DNA from: Burkholderia sp. GAS332
GTDB lineage: Bacteria > Pseudomonadota > Gammaproteobacteria > Burkholderiales > Burkholderiaceae
Assembly: GCA_900142905.1 (NCBI GenBank)
Contig: FSRV01000002.1
Coordinates: 2,604,001 to 2,668,000, forward strand
DNA length: 64,000 nucleotides
Direction of reading: 5' to 3'
The translations under genes and the position numbers were made by a program. This document shows, in pieces, positions 9,217-17,551 of the stretch (position 1 is the stretch's first letter; the number at the start of each line of letters is the position of its first letter). The notes beneath the pieces are model-generated. The model worked only from the letters and a program-made list of their open reading frames with translations, was not told the DNA's origin and did not search any database.

Positions 9217-10158
9217 ATGGCGCTCGATCCCCAGGCGCAGGCCGTGCTCGCCGCTCTCGCCGGCATGCCCCCGCTCGATTTCGCACAACTCACCGCGCCC
9301 GCTTACCGCGCGATGCTCGCCGCAGGCGGCGGTTTTGCGCCCGGCGACGCGATCGCGGCGGAAGAAGATCTGATGATTCCCACCGCAAGCGGCCCGATTG
9401 CTGCGCGCCTCTACCGGCCGGTGACAGAAGGTGGCGATGACAAGGGTCTACTGCCTCTTACGGTTTTCTTTCACGGCGGCGGCTTCGTTTCGTGCGGGCT
9501 CGATACGCATGCCAACCTGTGCCGTTGTCTGGCGCAACGGGCACGAACGGTCGTGCTATCGGTCGATTACCGGCTCGCGCCGGAAGCGCGCTTTCCGGCC
9601 GCCGCGCTCGATGCATGCGACGCCGTGCGCTGGGCCGCGTCCAACTCCGCCGATTTACGCGTGCGGCCCGGCGCCCTTGCCGTAGCCGGTGACAGCGCGG
9701 GCGGCAATCTCGCCGCGGTCGCCGCGCAGCAGTTGCGTCATAGCGGCGTGAATATCGCGCATCAGGTGCTGTTCTATCCGGTGGTGGATTGCGCCACCGA
9801 ACATCCCTCATACGAATCGATGGGCGAAGGCTATTTGCTGACGGCCGACATGATGCGCTGGTTCAAAAGCCAGTATTTCGCGAACGGTTCCGATCGCGCC
9901 GATCCACTCGCCAGTCCGCTCGCCGCCACCGATCTCACCGGCGTGGCCAGCGCCACCATCATCAGCGCCGAATACGACCCGTTGTGCGACGAGGTCGAAC
10001 ACTATGCGGCACGTCTCGCCCAGGCGGGCGTGCTCACGACTCATCTGCGCTGGCCGGGGCAAATGCACGGCTTCGCCAGTTTGCTCGGCGCGCTCGATGC
10101 GGCCGACCACGCACTCACACTGGCAGCGCAAACCTTAAGCCATGCGCTGCACGCCTAG
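9217..10158 (+). CDS. alpha/beta hydrolase, hormone-sensitive-lipase family
   Basis: A 313-residue carboxylesterase of the HSL (family IV) type. FFHGGGFVSCG forms the oxyanion hole, GDSAGG carries the nucleophile Ser, SAEYDPLCDE carries the acid, and QMHGFASL carries the catalytic His. There is no signal peptide, so it is cytoplasmic. The ATG at 9217 is preceded by CAGGAGA at proper spacing and begins the family homology. First gene of a plus-strand operon with a crotonase, RibBA and an SDR; it could hydrolyse an ester or lactone made by the monooxygenases encoded on the other arm. Confidence 0.88.
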   Translation: MALDPQAQAVLAALAGMPPLDFAQLTAPAYRAMLAAGGGFAPGDAIAAEEDLMIPTASGPIAARLYRPVTEGGDDKGLLPLTVFFHGGGFVSCGLDTHANLCRCLAQRARTVVLSVDYRLAPEARFPAAALDACDAVRWAASNSADLRVRPGALAVAGDSAGGNLAAVAAQQLRHSGVNIAHQVLFYPVVDCATEHPSYESMGEGYLLTADMMRWFKSQYFANGSDRADPLASPLAATDLTGVASATIISAEYDPLCDEVEHYAARLAQAGVLTTHLRWPGQMHGFASLLGALDAADHALTLAAQTLSHALHA

Positions 10159-10187
10159 AACACCTGACTCCGCTGACTAGAACAGAC

Positions 10188-10991
10188 ATGACTGCATTGA
10201 TCCGCCTCGCGGCCGAAGACGGCATCGCGACGCTCACGTTCGACCGCCCCGAGGCGCTGAACGCCCTCAACGAAGCCATGGCAATCGAACTGAACGCCAA
10301 ACTCACACGCCTCGCTCACCACGACGAAATCCGCGCAATCGTGCTGACCGGCGCCGGCAACGCCTTCATGGCGGGCGGCGATTTGCAGAGCATGCGCGCC
10401 GCGCTCGATGCGAAGCCCGTGGTACGCGACCGCTCGATCGGCAAACTCGTGCGGCTCGCGCAAACCGTGGCCGAGACCGTCACGGCTTCGCGCAAGCCGG
10501 TCATCGCCAGTGTCAACGGCGCCGTGGCGGGCTTCGGCTTAAGCCTCGTCGCGGCCTGCGATCTGGCGATTGCCGCAAAGAGTGCGACGTTCACTTCGGC
10601 GTACAGCCGCATCGGCACCTCACCGGATGGCGGAGCGACCTACACGTTGCCACGCGCGCTCGGCACCAAGCAGGCCGCGCAATGGATGTATCTCGACGAA
10701 CGGCATACCGCCGACGAAGCGTTGCGAGCAGGCTTCGTCAACTGGGTCGTAGCGGACGACGACCTCGTCGCACAAACGCGCGCGCTGTTGAAGCGGATGG
10801 GTGCCCTCTCGCCGGACGCGTTCGCGCATACCAAGAATCTGATCCAGCATGCCCCCGAGCGCAGCTTCGTCGAGCATCTGTACGCGGAGCAGCGCAGCTT
10901 TTTGCACTGCGCGGCAGGCGACGATTTCCGCGAAGGCATCGACGCATTCTTCGACAAACGCGCACCCGTATTTGGCTCCAGCGCACGCTAG
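10188..10991 (+). CDS. enoyl-CoA hydratase/isomerase family protein
   Basis: A 267-residue crotonase-fold protein. The CoA and oxyanion segments are GNAFMAGGDLQSM near residue 60 and NGAVAGFGLSLVAACDLA near 110. The first catalytic Glu of classical hydratases is Ser here (FGLSLV instead of a GLEL-type motif), while an Asp remains in TSPDGG at the second acid position. Single-acid members such as PaaG are isomerases, so double-bond isomerisation is more likely than hydration. It lies 29 bases after the esterase gene and is followed by ribBA in the same operon. Confidence 0.85.
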   Translation: MTALIRLAAEDGIATLTFDRPEALNALNEAMAIELNAKLTRLAHHDEIRAIVLTGAGNAFMAGGDLQSMRAALDAKPVVRDRSIGKLVRLAQTVAETVTASRKPVIASVNGAVAGFGLSLVAACDLAIAAKSATFTSAYSRIGTSPDGGATYTLPRALGTKQAAQWMYLDERHTADEALRAGFVNWVVADDDLVAQTRALLKRMGALSPDAFAHTKNLIQHAPERSFVEHLYAEQRSFLHCAAGDDFREGIDAFFDKRAPVFGSSAR

Positions 10992-11058
10992 CCGTTCTTA
11001 CTAATTCGTAGCGACAGCAAACAGCGAACAGCAACAGCAGTAGCACAGGAATAAACCC

Positions 11059-12279
11059 ATGAAACTCGCCACTACCGACGAAATCGTCGCCGAACTGAAA
11101 GCCGGCCGCATGATCATTCTGGTCGACGAGGAAGATCGCGAGAACGAAGGCGATCTGCTGATTGCCGCCGACCACGTCACGCCCGAAGCGATCAACTTCA
11201 TGGCGCGCTTTGGCCGCGGCCTCGTCTGCCTGACGCTGAGCGCCGAGCATTGCGCACGCCTCAAGCTCCCGCCGATGGCGGAACAGAACGGCACACAATA
11301 CGGCACCGCGTTCACGGTCAGCATCGAGGCCGCGCAAGGCGTCACCACCGGCATCTCGGCCGCCGACCGCGCGCATACGATCCGCACCGCGATTCACGCG
11401 GAGGTGCGCGCCGACCATCTGGTGCAACCCGGCCATGTGTTTCCGATTGCGGCACGCCAAGGCGGCGTGCTGGTGCGTGCCGGACACACGGAAGCCGGCT
11501 GCGATCTGACCGCGCTCGCCGGACTGACGCCCGCCGCCGTGATCTGCGAAATCATGAACGACGACGGGACGATGTCGCGCCTGCCGCAACTGATCGAATT
11601 CGCGGAACTGCACGGGTTGAAGATCGGCACCATCGCCGATCTGATTCACTATCGCAGCACGCACGAGTCGCTCGTCGAACGTGTCGGCGAGCGGCCGTTG
11701 CACACGCCGTGGGGACCGTTTCGCGCTATTCAGTATCGCGACACCGTGCGCCAATCCACGCATCTGGCGCTGGTGCGCGGCACGCCTCTGCCCAACGTGC
11801 CGGTCCTCACGCGCGTGCATGAATGCTTTTCGCTGCTCGATCTGCTCGATGCCGAACCGTCCGCGCATTCGTGGCCGTTGCACGCAGCGTTGCAAAAGAT
11901 CGACGCGGCCGGTTGCGGCGTAGCGGTGCTGCTCGATTGCGACATGCGGGCCGATACGATGAACGGCACCGGCAACGGCACGCCGGCGCGCAGGGACGGC
12001 CGGCTCTCCGGGATTGGTTCGCAAATTCTGCGCGACCTCGGCGTGCGTCGTCTGAATGTGCTGTCAAGTCCGTTCAGGCTGCCGGCGCTGTCGGGTCATG
12101 AACTCGAAATCATGGCGTTCATTCCGCTTGGCGAAGCGGATCTGGATAACCCGTACGCATTCGAACGCGCCCCTGCTGTGGCGAGGGTCGGCGCAGCGCC
12201 GATGTCCGCGCCGTTCCGGTCCGCTGCGACGGTGCAGGTAAACGCTCAGCCCGCTTCATACGAACTCGAAGCCTCTTGA
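11059..12279 (+). CDS. ribBA: RibBA: DHBP synthase with degenerate GTP cyclohydrolase II domain
   Basis: A 406-residue protein. The N-terminal ~200 residues are 3,4-dihydroxy-2-butanone-4-phosphate synthase, with intact active-site stretches DEEDRENEGD near 25-35 and HTEAGCDL. The C-terminal half has the cyclohydrolase II fold but lacks the zinc Cys cluster: where active enzymes have a Cys-rich SEC...CDC segment, this one reads VHECFSLLDLLD. It should therefore supply only the RibB step of riboflavin synthesis. Such hybrids (RibBX type) are known as secondary ribB copies. Its place in an operon facing FMN/FAD-dependent catabolic genes suggests on-demand flavin supply. No FMN riboswitch fits in the 67-base leader, so control is probably by the pathway promoter. 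Confidence 0.9.
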   Translation: MKLATTDEIVAELKAGRMIILVDEEDRENEGDLLIAADHVTPEAINFMARFGRGLVCLTLSAEHCARLKLPPMAEQNGTQYGTAFTVSIEAAQGVTTGISAADRAHTIRTAIHAEVRADHLVQPGHVFPIAARQGGVLVRAGHTEAGCDLTALAGLTPAAVICEIMNDDGTMSRLPQLIEFAELHGLKIGTIADLIHYRSTHESLVERVGERPLHTPWGPFRAIQYRDTVRQSTHLALVRGTPLPNVPVLTRVHECFSLLDLLDAEPSAHSWPLHAALQKIDAAGCGVAVLLDCDMRADTMNGTGNGTPARRDGRLSGIGSQILRDLGVRRLNVLSSPFRLPALSGHELEIMAFIPLGEADLDNPYAFERAPAVARVGAAPMSAPFRSAATVQVNAQPASYELEAS

Positions 12280-12292
12280 TGGTGAATCCTCG

Positions 12293-13159
12293 ATGACTCA
12301 ACCTGCAAAACCCTATGTAGCGCTCGTCACGGGCGCCTCACGCGGCGCCGGCAAAGGTATCGCCCTCGCGCTCGCCGCGACTGGCGCGACGGTCTACGTG
12401 ACCGGGCGCACGCAACGCGAAGGCGATGCGCCCTTGCCCGGCACCGTGCACGCGACGGCCATCGAAATCGACAGGCTCGGCGGCAAAGGCATCGCGCTCA
12501 CCTGCGATCATGCTGACGACCAGCAGGTGGCGGAAGTGTTCGACACCATCCGGCAGAATAGCGGGCGCCTCGACATCCTCGTCAACAACGCCACCGCGTT
12601 GCACGATGAACTGATTCGCCCGGCACCGTTCTGGGAAAAGCCGCTCGACCTCGTGGATATTCTTAATGTCGGCTTGCGCTCCGCGTATGTCGCGAGCTGG
12701 CATGCCGCGCAATTGATGGCCGCGCAAGGCGACGGGCTGATTGCCTTTACGTCCTCGTTCGGCGCGAGCTGCTATATGCACGGCGCGGCGTACGGCGCGC
12801 AGAAAGTGGGCGTCGACAAGTTCGCCAAGGACATGGCCGTCGATCTGAAACCGCATGGCGTCGCGGCGGTTTCCATCTGGATGGGCATGCTGCAAACCGA
12901 GCGGACCGCACGCGTGATCGCTGAGCATCCCGAACAGTACGCAGGTTTCAGCGAACTCGCGGAGACGCCGCAATTCACGGGACGCCTGATCGATGCGTTG
13001 TATCGCGACCCGCACCGTCAGCAGAAATCCGGTTTAGTGCTGGTCGGTGCGGAGCTTGCTCGCGAGTACGGTATCACTGAGCTCGACGGCCGACAGCCTC
13101 CTTCGCATCGCGAGGCGTTGGGCGGCCCGGTGCAGGCGCATCCCGCGATCGTGGCCTGA
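12293..13159 (+). CDS. SDR family oxidoreductase
   Basis: A 288-residue classical SDR with cofactor motif TGASRGAGKG at residues 16-25, an Arg after beta-2 (VTGRTQRE) that favours NADP(H), NNAT near 100, and the catalytic TSS...YGAQK near 155-175. The sequence resembles the DHRS1-like group, which has a longer C-terminal tail. It starts 13 bases after the ribBA stop, so it belongs to the plus-strand catabolic operon. The substrate is unknown; a ketone or alcohol intermediate is expected. Confidence 0.88.
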   Translation: MTQPAKPYVALVTGASRGAGKGIALALAATGATVYVTGRTQREGDAPLPGTVHATAIEIDRLGGKGIALTCDHADDQQVAEVFDTIRQNSGRLDILVNNATALHDELIRPAPFWEKPLDLVDILNVGLRSAYVASWHAAQLMAAQGDGLIAFTSSFGASCYMHGAAYGAQKVGVDKFAKDMAVDLKPHGVAAVSIWMGMLQTERTARVIAEHPEQYAGFSELAETPQFTGRLIDALYRDPHRQQKSGLVLVGAELAREYGITELDGRQPPSHREALGGPVQAHPAIVA

Positions 13160-13194
13160 TACGGCTGCGGCGTAGGTGGTGCGGCGCGGCGCCG

Positions 13195-13217
13195 TGCCGG
13201 GTCCTGCGGGACCGGCA
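13195..13217. terminator. GC-rich hairpin between convergent genes
   Basis: TGCCGG-GTCC and GGACCGGCA can pair in a nine-base-pair stem with one bulge. It lies just after the SDR stop codon and abuts the stop of the convergent membrane-protein gene. There is no T-tract, so its strength is uncertain. Confidence 0.4.
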
Positions 13218-13218
13218 A

Positions 13219-13509
13219 CTAGAAGCCTGTCACCACCATTGCAAACACCAGCGCTGCACCGCCCACCGCGCCGAGGAATGTGAAGCACTGTTCGTCCGCG
13301 CCCGAGTGGCGTGCCCAGACTTTTCCAACCAGCGCAGCCAACCCGGTGATGCCCAGAAACACCGACAGCGACGAACCGGCCGTACACACCATGCCGGGAA
13401 ACTCGTCGCTCCAGGCGCACGCGTAGAGTTGCCGCACGGATACGCCGACCACACCGATCGCCACCAGTACGCCGGCAATCAGGCCGTCCCGCTGAACTCT
13501 GGGTTTCAT
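13219..13509 (-). CDS. small three-helix membrane protein, unknown function
   Basis: A 96-residue protein with three hydrophobic spans (about residues 10-27, 47-65 and 77-95). A periplasm-sized loop holds two Cys (CAWSDEFPGMVC) that could form a disulfide. I do not recognise a family. Coding status is supported by the regular alternation of hydrophobic helices and by a reading frame that fills the gap cleanly, but there is no conserved motif. It is convergent with the catabolic operon and its role in that pathway is doubtful. Confidence 0.5.
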   Translation of the reverse strand: MKPRVQRDGLIAGVLVAIGVVGVSVRQLYACAWSDEFPGMVCTAGSSLSVFLGITGLAALVGKVWARHSGADEQCFTFLGAVGGAALVFAMVVTGF

Positions 13510-13679
13510 TTACAGCCCTCCCGCATCACGCTCTGCCCCATCCCTATACGCGACCCCAACGCCTGCCGCGCGGCTGTGCGCCTCGATACGGTGGACGGGA
13601 AGCCATGTCGCACCGTTCTCGGTTCATACCGCCATTGACGGCGATTCGACGCGCGCGGTCATCGTCCGGATGGACTAAG

Positions 13680-13746
13680 GGGATTGCCCGACGGGTCGCC
13701 TGAGGGACTGCCGGGGGACTGCAGGGGGGACTGCAGGAGGGATTGC
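13680..13746. repeat. short degenerate tandem repeat
   Basis: Copies of GGGA(C/T)TGC start at 13680, 13704, 13715, 13727 and 13739, the last four at 11-12 base spacing. They lie immediately downstream of the amidase stop codon, in the 250-base gap before the small membrane-protein gene. No function is evident; slippage is a plausible origin. Confidence 0.6.
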
Positions 13747-13759
13747 GTCAGTGTGCGCG

Positions 13760-15175
13760 TCAGGCCGTTTGCGGCTTACCGGTAAACCACGTCCCAATGA
13801 TCTCTTCGATCGCGCGCGCAGCGGACAGCAGCGCAGCCTCGCCGCGCGGCTTACCGACGATCTGGATGCCGACCGGCAAGCCACTGGCGCTCATCCCGCA
13901 CGGAATCGCGATAACCGGCATGCCGGTGAGCGTCAAAGCGTAGGTGATCGCGAGCCAATCGATATACGTATCGAAGCGCTGGCCGACTGCGTCGCGGATA
14001 TCGCGCGCTTCCACCGGGAACGGCAGCACGATCGAAGCCGGGCAGATCAGCACGTCATAGCGTTGCAACAGCGCGTTCATCTTGTGGAACAACACGCCGC
14101 GCGTGCGGTGTGCCGCGAGCATCGCGCGGTTGTCCACCTGCAGACCGAACTCGATGTTCCAGATCACGTTCGGGTTCAGCACGTCGCGATGTTGCGCGAG
14201 CACCTCTTCATAATTCGCTGCATACGCGATCCCACGCAGCGTGTGGAACGCCTGGGGCGCCCCACTCAGATCGATATCGCTTTCATCCACACCGACGTCC
14301 GACGCCGCGAGGCGGTCCATCGCTTTGCGGCAGATCGCGAGAATTTCGGGCTCGACTGTCGCGATACCGAGCCCTTCGCTGAAGGCAACACGCGCCGGAC
14401 GCTGCGGCCTGCGCGCATGCGCCAGAAACGAAGTCGCCGGTTCGCGCAGCGACAGGGGCGCGCCATCGACATCGCCGCACATCGCGTCGAGCAACAGCGC
14501 GGCATCCGTCACGTTGCGCGCCATCGGACCATGGATGCCCAAGGTCTCGTACGGATTGGCGGCCGGGCCATACGACACGCGCCCCGGTGTCGGACGCAGG
14601 CCCACCACGCCGCAAAACGCCGAAGGCGTCCGTAACGAACCCGCCAGATCGGAGCCTTGCGCGACCCACGCCGTGCCCGACGCCAACGCGGCAGCCGCGC
14701 CGCCGGACGAGCCGCCCGCCGAGCGCGACAGGTCCCACGGATTGCGCGTCACACCGAACACGCTGTTATACGTATGACCACCCGAGCCGAATTCCGGCGT
14801 GTTGGATTTTGCATAGACCACGCCACCGCGCGCTTCGAGCAGCGCCACGCCGGCATCGGATGTTTCCGGAATGCGATCGCGATAGACGAGCGAACCGCGT
14901 GTGGTGCGCACATCGCCTACATCGGTCAAATCCTTGATCGGCACCGGCAACCCGCATAGCAGGCCGCGCTCGCCGACCGGCTTCTTCAGCAGCGCGTCGG
15001 CATGGGCATGGGCGCGCTCGAAACACAGCGTGGGCAGCGCGTTGACCCGCGGTTCGACGCGCTCCACCTGCGCGGCCAGCGTATCGAGCAGATCATGCGG
15101 ACTGACTGCCTCCTCGCGCAACAGATCGACAATTTCGCACGCGCTTCGCTCAATGAGACTCAAATCGACGGACAT
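13760..15175 (-). CDS. amidase (amidase-signature family)
   Basis: A 471-residue amidase-signature hydrolase. The catalytic Lys lies in PVPIKDLTDV near residue 80, the cis-Ser in SAGGSSGGAAAALASG near 155, and the nucleophile Ser in GSDLAGSLRTPSAF near 175-180, so the Lys-Ser-Ser triad is complete. TPEFGSGGHTYN, just upstream, is also typical. No signal peptide, so cytoplasmic. It precedes, on the same strand, nothing coupled; upstream lie a GMC remnant and an NCS1 permease, which together suggest use of an imported N-containing compound. The exact amide is not predictable. Confidence 0.9.
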   Translation of the reverse strand: MSVDLSLIERSACEIVDLLREEAVSPHDLLDTLAAQVERVEPRVNALPTLCFERAHAHADALLKKPVGERGLLCGLPVPIKDLTDVGDVRTTRGSLVYRDRIPETSDAGVALLEARGGVVYAKSNTPEFGSGGHTYNSVFGVTRNPWDLSRSAGGSSGGAAAALASGTAWVAQGSDLAGSLRTPSAFCGVVGLRPTPGRVSYGPAANPYETLGIHGPMARNVTDAALLLDAMCGDVDGAPLSLREPATSFLAHARRPQRPARVAFSEGLGIATVEPEILAICRKAMDRLAASDVGVDESDIDLSGAPQAFHTLRGIAYAANYEEVLAQHRDVLNPNVIWNIEFGLQVDNRAMLAAHRTRGVLFHKMNALLQRYDVLICPASIVLPFPVEARDIRDAVGQRFDTYIDWLAITYALTLTGMPVIAIPCGMSASGLPVGIQIVGKPRGEAALLSAARAIEEIIGTWFTGKPQTA

Positions 15176-15285
15176 AGTGGCTATCGGCTTCTTGGTGGGG
15201 GATGCCCGTCAGTTTCGCATGTCGCGCGCGTTTGTGTCGTCGGCCCCGCACTTTCTCCGCAGTCGCGGCTCTTTCATTTGAGCGC

Positions 15286-15861
15286 TTATGCGGCGGACGT
15301 TGCGGACTCGTACGTGGTTTTGCCGCGGCGAGCGTCGCCCAGCATCATGTCGGCAGCTTTCTCGCCAATCATGATCGACGGCGCATTGGTATTGCCGCTC
15401 ACCAGCGTCGGCATGATCGACGCGTCAGCAACGCGCAGGCCTTCGAGGCCAATCACTTTCAATTGCGGATCGACCACGCTGTCGGCGTCAATGCCCATCT
15501 TGCAGGTTCCCGCCGGATGGAACACCGTGGCCGCGTGGGCGCGAATGTAATCGAGCAGCGCAACATCCGACTGCACGTCAGCGCCAGGCAACATCTCCTT
15601 GCCGCGCGGGCAATGCAACGTACGTCCGTTCAAGCGCGCTTGCGGGGCGGATTCGAAGTTGTAGCTGTACTGCGGGCTCTTATACAGCGTGATGGTGCCG
15701 GCCGGCACCTGTACGCGCGCTGTGCTGTCCGAGCCGCCCGCCTCGACGAGGCACACCGTATAGCGGCCATCCTCGCTCAGCCGGTTCGCCATCACGCAAC
15801 CGGCCGAACCCGCACCGACGATCACAAAGTCGAAATCCATGGTTTGTGCTGTTTGACTCAT
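15286..15861 (-). pseudogene. GMC oxidoreductase with large internal in-frame deletion
   Basis: The reading frame codes 191 residues, whereas GMC (choline-dehydrogenase-like) flavoenzymes have about 530-560. The first ~85 residues are a good GMC N-terminus: the FAD motif [19 protein letters not shown] and then [11 protein letters not shown]. The next residues belong to the C-terminal part: [15 protein letters not shown], then [10 protein letters not shown] and [14 protein letters not shown]. The GGSS..N flavin loop and the whole substrate domain between them are missing, about 350 codons. The frame is kept, so a short stable product is possible but catalysis is not expected. The His-containing HPAGTCKMG is intact. 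Confidence 0.85.
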
Positions 15862-15890
15862 GTTGTGCGCGTTCCAGCGGTGGGGAATGA

Positions 15891-17279
15891 TCAGGCAGCC
15901 GCGCGAGCCGTTGTACGGGAAAACCGTTTGCAACCCACGTAGTAAACCAGCGAGGTCAACACAAGACCGACGACCCATGAAATATCCGCGCCGTCGAGCT
16001 TCTTCGCGATCGGCCCGGTATACAGGTCGGTTGCGACGAACGGCAGTTGCACCGCAATGCCGAACAGGTACGAGAAGATCGCAATGCCGTTGAAGCGCCC
16101 GTAGATGCCGCCGTCCTGCCGGAAAAACGAGTCGACATCGTATTGGCCATGGCAGACGAGGTAGTAGTCGATCAGATTGACCGCCGTCCAGGGCACCAGC
16201 ACGTAGAGCAGCAACAGAATGAAGTTCGTGTAGGCCGCGAGGAAATTGCTTTGACCGAACAATGCAATCGTCAGCGAAATGCCGAACAGCACCAGGGCAG
16301 TGATGGCACGCGCGCGCGCCTTGCCGGACCATGAGGGAAACAACGTCTGAAGAATCGTGATAGTGGAAAGCGCGCCGCAGTACAGATTCATCGCATTGGT
16401 CGCGGCGATTCCGATCGACAGCACGATCACCACCAAGGTGCTGATGCCGTGCGTGAGCGTGGTAAGACCGTTGACCACGTCCCCGTCCGCCACCATCAAA
16501 CCGATCATGGCGCCCAGCACCATCGGGAAAATGGAGCCGAGCGAGCAGCCCCAGTAACTCGCCCAGAACGCAGCGCGTGAGCCCGTGTTAGCCGGCATGT
16601 AGCGCGAATAGTCGGACACGTAGGGCGCATACGCGATCTGCCAGAGCGCCGCGACCGAAATCGTGCCGAGAAAACCGGTCAGATTCGCGCTGTTCTTCGT
16701 GAAGAAATCAGCCGGCAAGCCATGCACGAAAATGATCCACACGAAGACCAGCACCAGCACCGCGCCGGAGCACCAGGTCATCAAACGCGTATAGGCGTGA
16801 ATCAGGTTGTAACCGAAGATCGTCGCCACCAGACTCAGTATGCCGACCACGATCACGCCATCATTCACGCTGACGGCAGGCGTCAGGCTGCGCAACGCCT
16901 GACCGCCGAGCACGAGATTCGACGCAAAGAAGCCCAGATACATGATGACCACGAGGCCCACCACCAGCAGCGAGCCGATGGAGCCGAACTGGCCACGCGT
17001 TTGCACCATTTGAGGGACGCCCAGTTGCGGTCCTTGCGCCGAGTGCAGGGCCATGAAAACGGCGCCGACCAGTGTGCCGATCACAATGCCCAGCACGCCC
17101 CACCAGAACGGTTGTTTGAACACCGTCACTGCCAACGCGCCGGTCACGATAGTGAGCAACATGATGTTCGAGCCGAACCAGATCGTGAACAGATCGCTCG
17201 CCTTGCCGTGCCGCTCGGCGGTAGGAATGGGTTGGATCGTGCTTTGTTCCAGACGGCCAATCGTATCTTCCTGTTTCAT
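15891..17279 (-). CDS. NCS1 family purine/cytosine permease
   Basis: A 462-residue, 12-helix transporter of the NCS1 family, which imports nucleobases, hydantoins and related compounds with H+ or Na+. Near the N-terminus it reads [24 protein letters not shown], a typical first helix, and [35 protein letters not shown] follows as the conserved helix 2 to helix 3 region. The ATG at 17279 is preceded by AAGGAAT; reading further upstream adds unlike sequence. It ends 29 bases before the GMC remnant, so the two were probably one operon. Substrate unknown. Confidence 0.9.
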   Translation of the reverse strand: MKQEDTIGRLEQSTIQPIPTAERHGKASDLFTIWFGSNIMLLTIVTGALAVTVFKQPFWWGVLGIVIGTLVGAVFMALHSAQGPQLGVPQMVQTRGQFGSIGSLLVVGLVVIMYLGFFASNLVLGGQALRSLTPAVSVNDGVIVVGILSLVATIFGYNLIHAYTRLMTWCSGAVLVLVFVWIIFVHGLPADFFTKNSANLTGFLGTISVAALWQIAYAPYVSDYSRYMPANTGSRAAFWASYWGCSLGSIFPMVLGAMIGLMVADGDVVNGLTTLTHGISTLVVIVLSIGIAATNAMNLYCGALSTITILQTLFPSWSGKARARAITALVLFGISLTIALFGQSNFLAAYTNFILLLLYVLVPWTAVNLIDYYLVCHGQYDVDSFFRQDGGIYGRFNGIAIFSYLFGIAVQLPFVATDLYTGPIAKKLDGADISWVVGLVLTSLVYYVGCKRFSRTTARAAA

Positions 17280-17551
17280 CGGCTTATTCCTTGAGGTTCG
17301 TCGAATGGGATTCACAGCCCGACTGTTCAACGACAAAAAAACCTCCGAAAGAACAAATTTGCTTTCTATTGAATTGGTTTTACCTATATCTTTCTCAAAA
17401 TGCATAGATTGGCGCAGCGGCTCGACGATTGCATAGACGGTGCCTCTCCATTGGATCGGATTAAGCTTCTTGCAAAGGAAATGCGGCTGCGGCGATAGTC
17501 GGCATACAACGGCTCGCTTACATTAAGCAGTATTTAATTCCGGAGACATGC
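17280..17551. promoter_or_regulatory. divergent intergenic region with AT-rich core
   Basis: 272 bases separate the NCS1 permease and the HDAC-like gene. The segment 17325-17410 is markedly AT-rich for this genome and probably holds promoters for both directions. No clear dyad operator was found. Confidence 0.4.

Noticed and set aside
10992..11058. Possible FMN riboswitch before ribBA
   Set aside because: The leader is only 67 bases and shows none of the conserved RFN stems.
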